This document shows positions 59,433 through 64,000 of a stretch of DNA of 64,000 nt, in pieces. The notes under the pieces are model-generated. The model saw only the letters and a list, made by a program, of their open reading frames with translations, had not been told where the DNA came from and did no database searches. This stretch comes from Desulfonatronum thiodismutans (lineage in GTDB: Bacteria; Desulfobacterota; Desulfovibrionia; Desulfovibrionales; Desulfonatronaceae). The position numbers and the translations under genes are program-made. Positions within the stretch are counted from its first letter, which is position 1; each line of letters starts with the position of its first letter. Where the stretch lies: contig NZ_JPIK01000005.1 of NCBI RefSeq assembly GCF_000717475.1, forward strand, positions 352,809-416,808. The letters are read 5' to 3'.

Positions 59433-60746
59433 CTACCGCGCTGTCAATACATCCAAGACTTGGTCCAGACCTCTCCGCCCAACAGACACCGGCGTCGGTG
59501 AAAGGTTCTGGTCCGAACAGGCCTGAATGGCCGAGGCGACATCCTTTAGGCCGGAGCCGGTGATCAGCAGGCAGATGGTTTCCTCGGGGGAAAGATTTCC
59601 GGCTTGGGTGGCGGTCAGGGCACCGGCCAGGGCTGCGGCGCCTGCGGGTTCGGCGAAGACGCCGGTGTTTTGGGCCAGGGTGGGGATGGCTTGGAGGATG
59701 GTTGGGTCGTCCACCTTGATGAACGCGCCGTGGGTTTCCCGGACCGCGGCCAGGGCTTTGAGGCGGTCGCGGGGCAGGCCGGCGGAGATGGAGTCGGCCA
59801 CGGTGTGGGCCGGGATGGCGGGTTTGGTCAGCGGGTCTTCGTTGTTGTGCCAGGCTTGGTGGAGGTAGTCGCTGCCCGCGGCCTGAACGCCCATCAGTCG
59901 GGGCAGGCGGGTGGTCAGGCCCAGGGCTTTCAGGTCGGCGAAGCCTTTGTGCAGGCCGCCGATGATGCAGCCGTCGCCCACGCCGACGAAGACCCGGTCC
60001 GGGACCTCCCAGCCGGACTGTTCGGCGATTTCGTACGCGGCTGTTTTTTTTCCCTCGGTCATGAAGGGGTTGTAGGCGGTATTGCGGTTGTACCAGGGAC
60101 GGACCTGGCAGGCGGCCATGCACAGGTCAAAGGCGTCGTCGTAGCTGCCTTGAACGGTGAAGACCCGGGCTCCGAAGGCCAGCAGTTGGGCCACCTTGGC
60201 CTGGGGGGCCGAGGCGGGCACGAAGATCACGCACTCCAGGTTCATGGACGCGGCCATGCCGGCCAGGGCCGCGGCGGCGTTGCCCGTGCTGGCGCAGGCC
60301 ACGGTGGTCAGGCCCATGGACTTGGCCTGGGCAACGGCCAGGGCGCTGGCCCGGTCCTTGAGCGAGGCCGTGGGTTGGCGGGTTTCGTCCTTGATCCGCA
60401 CCCGGGCCACGCCCAGCAGCCTGGCCAGGCGCGGCGACTCGTACAGGGGCGTCCAGCCCACGGTCAGGGGCGGTGTTTCGGCGTCCAGGGGCAGGGGGAG
60501 GAGGGAACGGTAGCGCCACAGGGTTTCAGGGCCCCGGGCCAGGGCTTCCGGGGTGAACGCGGATCGGGCCGCCTGGTAGTCGTAGCGCAGGTCCAGGATG
60601 CCCTCGTTCTTGAGGTCTCCGGCATGGTCGGGGCAGACGTAGCCCATATCATTGGGGGCGACGGTCCTGGCGCAGATTTGGCAGACGGCGTGGGTGACGA
60701 AGGGACCTTGGGGAAAGGGCGGCGTGACGGCGTGGCCCGTGGTCAT
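59433..60746 (-). CDS. thrC: threonine synthase
   Basis: PLP enzyme of 437 residues converting O-phosphohomoserine to threonine. An N-terminal zinc-knuckle-like segment (CQICARTVAPNDMGYVCPDH) precedes the fold-type II core: Schiff-base Lys in PTASLKDRASALAVA, ACASTGNAAAALAG, GVGDGCIIGGLHKG and the C-terminal LITGSGLKD. GAGGAG lies before the ATG. It is the last gene of a run that starts with an ABC transporter, an unusual context; a threonine-synthase-like enzyme with another substrate cannot be excluded. Confidence 0.85.
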   Translation of the reverse strand: MTTGHAVTPPFPQGPFVTHAVCQICARTVAPNDMGYVCPDHAGDLKNEGILDLRYDYQAARSAFTPEALARGPETLWRYRSLLPLPLDAETPPLTVGWTPLYESPRLARLLGVARVRIKDETRQPTASLKDRASALAVAQAKSMGLTTVACASTGNAAAALAGMAASMNLECVIFVPASAPQAKVAQLLAFGARVFTVQGSYDDAFDLCMAACQVRPWYNRNTAYNPFMTEGKKTAAYEIAEQSGWEVPDRVFVGVGDGCIIGGLHKGFADLKALGLTTRLPRLMGVQAAGSDYLHQAWHNNEDPLTKPAIPAHTVADSISAGLPRDRLKALAAVRETHGAFIKVDDPTILQAIPTLAQNTGVFAEPAGAAALAGALTATQAGNLSPEETICLLITGSGLKDVASAIQACSDQNLSPTPVSVGRRGLDQVLDVLTAR

Positions 60747-60767
60747 GAGCGACTCCTCGATGAAGGG

Positions 60768-61529
60768 TTAGCTTCGAAAGGCCCAACCCGTGGTCCGCTT
60801 TTCCAGGGCCGCGAAGATGGCGTACATCCCGATGCCCATGGCCGCGATGACGATCAGTCCGGCAAAGACCAGGGGAACGTTGAACCGGGCGCTGGCGGAC
60901 ATCATCAGGTAGCCGATGCCCTCGTTGGAGGCCACGGTTTCGGAAATTACCGAGCCGACAAAGGCCAGGGTTACGGCGATTTTCAGGGAGGCGAAGAAAT
61001 AGGGCATGGAATTGGGGATGCCCACCTTGAGCAGAATGGTCAGCTTGGACGCGCCCAGGACCCGCAGCACGTCCTCCAACTCCGGCTCGATGGTGGCCAG
61101 GCCGGTGGCCACGTTGACCACCACGGGAAAGAAGGAGATCAAAAACGCGGTGATGATCGCCGGAACCGTGCCGATCCCGAACCAGATCACCAGCAGGGGC
61201 ACCAGGGCCACCTTGGGCACGGAATTAAAGCCGATCAGGATCGGGTAAAAGGCCCGGTAGAGCAGTTTGGACGAGCCGATGATCACGCCCACGAGCATGC
61301 CGAAGACCACGGCCAGCCCGAATCCGGCCAGGGTGGTGTAGAGGGTCTGCAAGGCGTGCTTGCTGATGGGGCCGGCGAACTCGTATCCGGCCATCACGGC
61401 CTCGCTGGGCGGCGGCAGGATGTAGCTGGGGATTTTAGCCAGCCGGGAGACGGCTTCCCAGGCCACGAACATGGCCACGGTGACGATCACCGGGGAGTAG
61501 CGCTCCAGGTTTTTACGCAGTGGGGACAT
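60768..61529 (-). CDS. ABC transporter permease (SsuC/TauC/ThiX-like)
   Basis: Inner-membrane permease of 253 residues with six hydrophobic helices and the BPD motif region GASKLTILLKVGIPNSMPYF that meets the ATPase. It begins RKNLERYSPVIVTVAMFVAW and ends with a membrane segment and polar tail. AAGGA precedes the ATG, which lies 17 bases inside the ATPase gene. It forms a nitrate/sulfonate/pyrimidine-type importer with its neighbours. Confidence 0.9.
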   Translation of the reverse strand: MSPLRKNLERYSPVIVTVAMFVAWEAVSRLAKIPSYILPPPSEAVMAGYEFAGPISKHALQTLYTTLAGFGLAVVFGMLVGVIIGSSKLLYRAFYPILIGFNSVPKVALVPLLVIWFGIGTVPAIITAFLISFFPVVVNVATGLATIEPELEDVLRVLGASKLTILLKVGIPNSMPYFFASLKIAVTLAFVGSVISETVASNEGIGYLMMSASARFNVPLVFAGLIVIAAMGIGMYAIFAALEKRTTGWAFRS

Positions 61530-62379
61530 CGGCGATTCCTTGGGGGCCGTCGCAGCGCACGCGTTCGATGTGGCCGCGCAGCTCGTGGACGATGTCCACG
61601 AAGGCCGGTTCGTAGCAGGTTTCCAGGGTGCGCGGTTTGGGCAGGTCCACGCGGCGGCTGTGCACGATGCGTCCCGGGCGGCTGCTCATCACGTGGACCG
61701 TGTCCGCCAGGAACACGGCCTCGCGCAGGTCGTGGGTCACCAGGACCACGGTGAGCTGCTTGGCGCGGCGCAGATCGGCCAGCACGCACCACAATTCTTC
61801 ACGGGTGAAGGCGTCCAGGGCCCCGAAAGGCTCGTCCAGCATCAGCAGCCGGGGATCGTGGATCAGGGCGCGGCAGAGATTGGCCCGCTGGCGCATGCCG
61901 CCGGAGAGTTCCCAAGGTTGCTTGGATTCGTAGGGCGCCAAACCCACGGTCCGCAACAGGTTGCGGGCTCGTTCCAGATAGGCGGCCTTTTCCTTGCGCA
62001 GTCGGCCGCGGTGGGGCTCCACGATTTCCAGGGGGAGCATGATGTTGCGCAGGGTGTCGCGCCAGGGCAGGAGGGTGGGGTTCTGGAAGGCCATGCCAAC
62101 GAAGGAGAGCGTGCCGTTGACCCGGTTGCCGTCCACGAAGACCGCGCCCTTGGTCGGAGGCATCAGCCCGGTGACCAGCTTGAGCAGGGTGGACTTGCCG
62201 CATCCCGACGGTCCGACCACGGCCACGAAGTCCCCTTCGCGGATATCCAGGTTCAGTCCTTGGACGGCCAGGCTCTCGGCGTCCTCGCCATAGGCCAGGT
62301 CGACGTCCTTGATTTCAACGAACAGGCCCGCACGGCCGGTTTGGCCGTGCGGGTCCGCGTGATCTGCTTGCGATGTCAT
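61513..62379 (-). CDS. ABC transporter ATP-binding protein
   Basis: Importer ATPase of 288 residues: Walker A VGPSGCGKSTLLK near 56-68, Q-loop MAFQNPTLLPW, signature LSGGMRQRANLCRALIH and Walker B LLMLDEPFGALD, then the switch His in VLVTHDLREAVFLAD. It belongs to the SsuB/TauB/ThiZ group. The substrate-binding protein precedes it by 17 bases and the permease follows, overlapping. Confidence 0.93.
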   Translation of the reverse strand: MTSQADHADPHGQTGRAGLFVEIKDVDLAYGEDAESLAVQGLNLDIREGDFVAVVGPSGCGKSTLLKLVTGLMPPTKGAVFVDGNRVNGTLSFVGMAFQNPTLLPWRDTLRNIMLPLEIVEPHRGRLRKEKAAYLERARNLLRTVGLAPYESKQPWELSGGMRQRANLCRALIHDPRLLMLDEPFGALDAFTREELWCVLADLRRAKQLTVVLVTHDLREAVFLADTVHVMSSRPGRIVHSRRVDLPKPRTLETCYEPAFVDIVHELRGHIERVRCDGPQGIADVPTA

Positions 62380-62396
62380 GGGGTGGAAGATCGCCC

Positions 62397-63443
62397 TTAG
62401 AAGATGGACCGGGTTTCTTGATCGGGCAGGAAGGAGCGGTCGAAAACAGCTTCCGGAGCGGGTGTTGTGGAGAGATCAAAGGCGTTGACCACTTCGGCGA
62501 TGGCCTTGGCCAGGCGCTCGTCGTCCACGTCGCCCATGCCGTTGGCAGCGGCGTATTCCGTGGCCACGCTGGTCTCGATGGCCAACTTCAGTCTACGGGT
62601 TTCCAGGTCCACGTCGATCAGGCCGTCCCGCTGGCGGACGTAGGCGATGGCCGCTGCTGGATCTTCCAGGGTTTCAGCCCAACCCCGAACCACGGCGCGC
62701 AGGAAGCCCTTGACCACTTCGGGCTGGGCGGCCAATTGCGGGGAGACGATGATGGCGTTGCCGTACAGATTTACGCCGTAGTCCGGATACAGGAAGACCG
62801 TCAGTTCGTCGGCGGGAATGCCCAGGTTCTCCAGGTTGAGCAGGCTGGTGAAATAGAAGCCGGAGATGGCGTCCACCTGGCCGCGCAGCAGCATGGGCTC
62901 GCGCAGGGGCGGGTCCATGGAGGTCCAGTTCACGGCGTCGGCATCCAGGCCGGTGGCCGCGGCAAAGGCGGAAAAGGTCTTGCGGGGGGAGTCGAAGACC
63001 GGCGCGCCCAGGGTCTTGCCGGCCAGGTCCGCCGGGGTCTGGATGCCGCTTTCCTTTTTCGTGAAAATGGCGAAGGGCGGGTGATCGTAAACCATGAACA
63101 CGGCCTTCAGGGCTTGGTCCGGGTTGCCCACGTTGAACTCGATCATGGCGTTGATGTCCGCGAAGCCGACGTCGTAGGCTCCGGAGGCGACCCGATTCAC
63201 GGCCCCGGCCGACCCGGTCCCGGAATCAATGGTCACGTTCAGACCTTCCTCCGCGAAATAACCTCGGGCATGGGCCAGGAGGTACGGCGCGATGGGTCCT
63301 TCGAACTTCCAGTCCAGGGTGAAGCGGACCGGGGTCTGGGCCGAGGCGGAGGCGGCCAGGACAAGGGACAGGCCCAGGCATAGGCACAGCGTGGACAAAC
63401 TCAGGGTGATGCGGGAAGACAGCGAGGACAAGGTCTTGAGCAT
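62397..63443 (-). CDS. ABC transporter substrate-binding protein (NMT1/THI5-like)
   Basis: Periplasmic binding protein of 348 residues with a signal peptide (1-35, ending ASASAQ) and the NMT1/THI5-like fold: FTLDWKFEGPIAPYLLAHAR, GYFAEEGLNVTIDSGTGSAG, VASGAYDVGFADINAMIEF. Relatives bind thiamine pyrimidine precursors, sulfonates or riboflavin; the ligand is not determined. GGAGG precedes the ATG at 63443. The operon order is binding protein, ATPase, permease, threonine synthase. I found no thiamine-pyrophosphate riboswitch upstream. Confidence 0.9.
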   Translation of the reverse strand: MLKTLSSLSSRITLSLSTLCLCLGLSLVLAASASAQTPVRFTLDWKFEGPIAPYLLAHARGYFAEEGLNVTIDSGTGSAGAVNRVASGAYDVGFADINAMIEFNVGNPDQALKAVFMVYDHPPFAIFTKKESGIQTPADLAGKTLGAPVFDSPRKTFSAFAAATGLDADAVNWTSMDPPLREPMLLRGQVDAISGFYFTSLLNLENLGIPADELTVFLYPDYGVNLYGNAIIVSPQLAAQPEVVKGFLRAVVRGWAETLEDPAAAIAYVRQRDGLIDVDLETRRLKLAIETSVATEYAAANGMGDVDDERLAKAIAEVVNAFDLSTTPAPEAVFDRSFLPDQETRSIF

Positions 63444-63805
63444 TGGGTTCCTCCAAGCGGAAACGTTTCGGGGTGAGGGTCTTGGCGACGAACGTGATTG
63501 TCGGGTCTGATTGCCGGGTTGCCGTGCGCGGAATCCAGCGACGAAAAGGTTTATAAGCAACGGATGTGCCATGGCCGGAATCCAGCGGTTTTCCTGGATC
63601 TTCCTGGTTTTTCCGGGTTCCGCGTCGAACTCTTGCGCGGTGGGAATGTTTCAAAAAACGTGCATTTTTGCAAGGTCGGATTACAAAAACGGCATGACGA
63701 GTCCGTATTGCCTTGACGTTTTACGGGCGGTTGACTCCGGTCCGGCTCTCGGATAATGCCATACGTTTTCGTTTTGTCTCTAGAAGCTTCAAGTCCGGAT
63801 ACCCC
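63444..63805. other. 362-base divergent regulatory gap
   Basis: Separates the ABC operon (minus) from ffh (plus). Short open frames here have no family resemblance. The ffh side carries a promoter candidate (63731-63757). I saw no riboswitch core or long inverted repeat on the ABC side. Confidence 0.5.
63731..63757 (+). promoter_or_regulatory. candidate promoter for ffh
   Basis: TTGACT (63731-63736), a 15-base spacer, then GATAAT (63752-63757), 48 bases before the ffh ATG. The boxes are good but the spacer is shorter than the optimum of 17. Confidence 0.45.
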
Positions 63806-64000
63806 ATGTTCGACAGTTTAGCGGATCGTCTGCAATCCGTCTTCAAAAAAATCCGCGGCCACGGCCGGCTGGATGAGAAGAGCATCCAGGAAGGCTTGCG
63901 CGAGGTGCGTCTGGCCTTGCTGGAAGCGGACGTCAATTTCAAGGTTGTCAAGGACTTCGTGGACCGGGTCCGGGAACGGGCCATGGGGCAGGACGTCCTG
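63806..64000 (+). CDS. ffh: signal recognition particle protein Ffh, 5' end only
   Basis: The N-terminal 65 residues of the SRP54-type GTPase that, with 4.5S RNA, targets membrane proteins. The visible helical N domain (FDSLADRLQSVFKKIRGHGR, LREVRLALLEADVNFKVVKD) is characteristic. The G and M domains lie beyond the window. Only a weak ribosome site precedes the ATG. Confidence 0.93.
   Translation, partial: MFDSLADRLQSVFKKIRGHGRLDEKSIQEGLREVRLALLEADVNFKVVKDFVDRVRERAMGQDVL

Noticed and set aside
63444..63805. Possible thiamine-pyrophosphate riboswitch upstream of the NMT1/THI5-like binding protein
   Set aside because: I looked for CUGAGA and the ACCUGA-type core on the minus strand and did not find them.
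1..64000. CRISPR arrays, insertion sequences, integrases, rRNA and tRNA genes
   Set aside because: No regularly spaced repeats, transposase or integrase signatures, or RNA gene sequences were found on either strand.

Overview
The window reads as chromosomal DNA of a sulfate-reducing Desulfovibrionales (Desulfobacterota) bacterium. The strongest marker is a complete four-gene Qrc complex (34305-39099: multihaem cytochrome, molybdopterin-fold subunit, ferredoxin-like subunit, NrfD-like membrane subunit), which carries electrons from periplasmic cytochrome c3 to menaquinone in these organisms. A PxxKW cysteine-rich protein, a 2-oxoacid:ferredoxin oxidoreductase and a generally high-GC coding background agree with this. 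The genus cannot be fixed by reading alone.

Layout. 1-2608 (minus): truncated mnmG, an M20 metallohydrolase and the PxxKW protein. 2832-7023 (plus): a compact Anbu-type cluster of circularly permuted ATP-grasp, alpha-E protein, Anbu protease and transglutaminase, probably a peptide-ligation and peptide-cleavage pathway. 7089-16762 (minus): rsmA, DUF2062, an elongation factor G paralogue, a gene of unknown function, bamD, trxB, trxA, tsaD, fbp and a lipoprotein. 16813-22607 (minus): a TPR protein, an FtsB-like protein, a small coiled-coil protein, a zinc-ribbon/receiver-like protein, two PilT-type ATPases, pgsA and a lytic transglycosylase. 22650-28721: an Mrp/NBP35 ATPase, pcm, two exported thioredoxin-fold proteins (one with a ten-base C tract in its 5' coding region), and three exported proteins, two of which share a FlgO-like domain. 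28843-34104: 2-oxoacid:ferredoxin oxidoreductase, ferritin and a mannose-1-phosphate guanylyltransferase/isomerase, with a repeat-rich 536-base gap before the last. 34305-39099: qrcABCD, closed by a good bidirectional terminator.

39233-54749 is a purine/pyrimidine catabolic block of the selenium-dependent molybdenum hydroxylase type: dihydropyrimidinase, a MocA-like cytidylyltransferase, YqeC, a three-subunit XdhABC-type hydroxylase, YqeB, YgfK, SsnA and a fused XdhD-type hydroxylase. Small toxin-antitoxin-type pairs sit exactly at junctions of this block: HEPN/MNT between yqeB and ygfK, HicAB between ygfK and ssnA, and a second HicAB (with DUF2442 in the same open frame) upstream of the xdhD-like gene. 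The YgfK homologue appears to have lost its flavin/NAD(P)H-binding motifs.

55615-63443 (minus) holds a PLP enzyme, a helix-hairpin-helix protein, a KilA-N protein and an EVE-like unknown in an AT-rich patch, then a substrate-binding protein/ATPase/permease set followed by threonine synthase. The window ends inside ffh (plus). I found no tRNA, rRNA, CRISPR array, insertion sequence or recognisable riboswitch.
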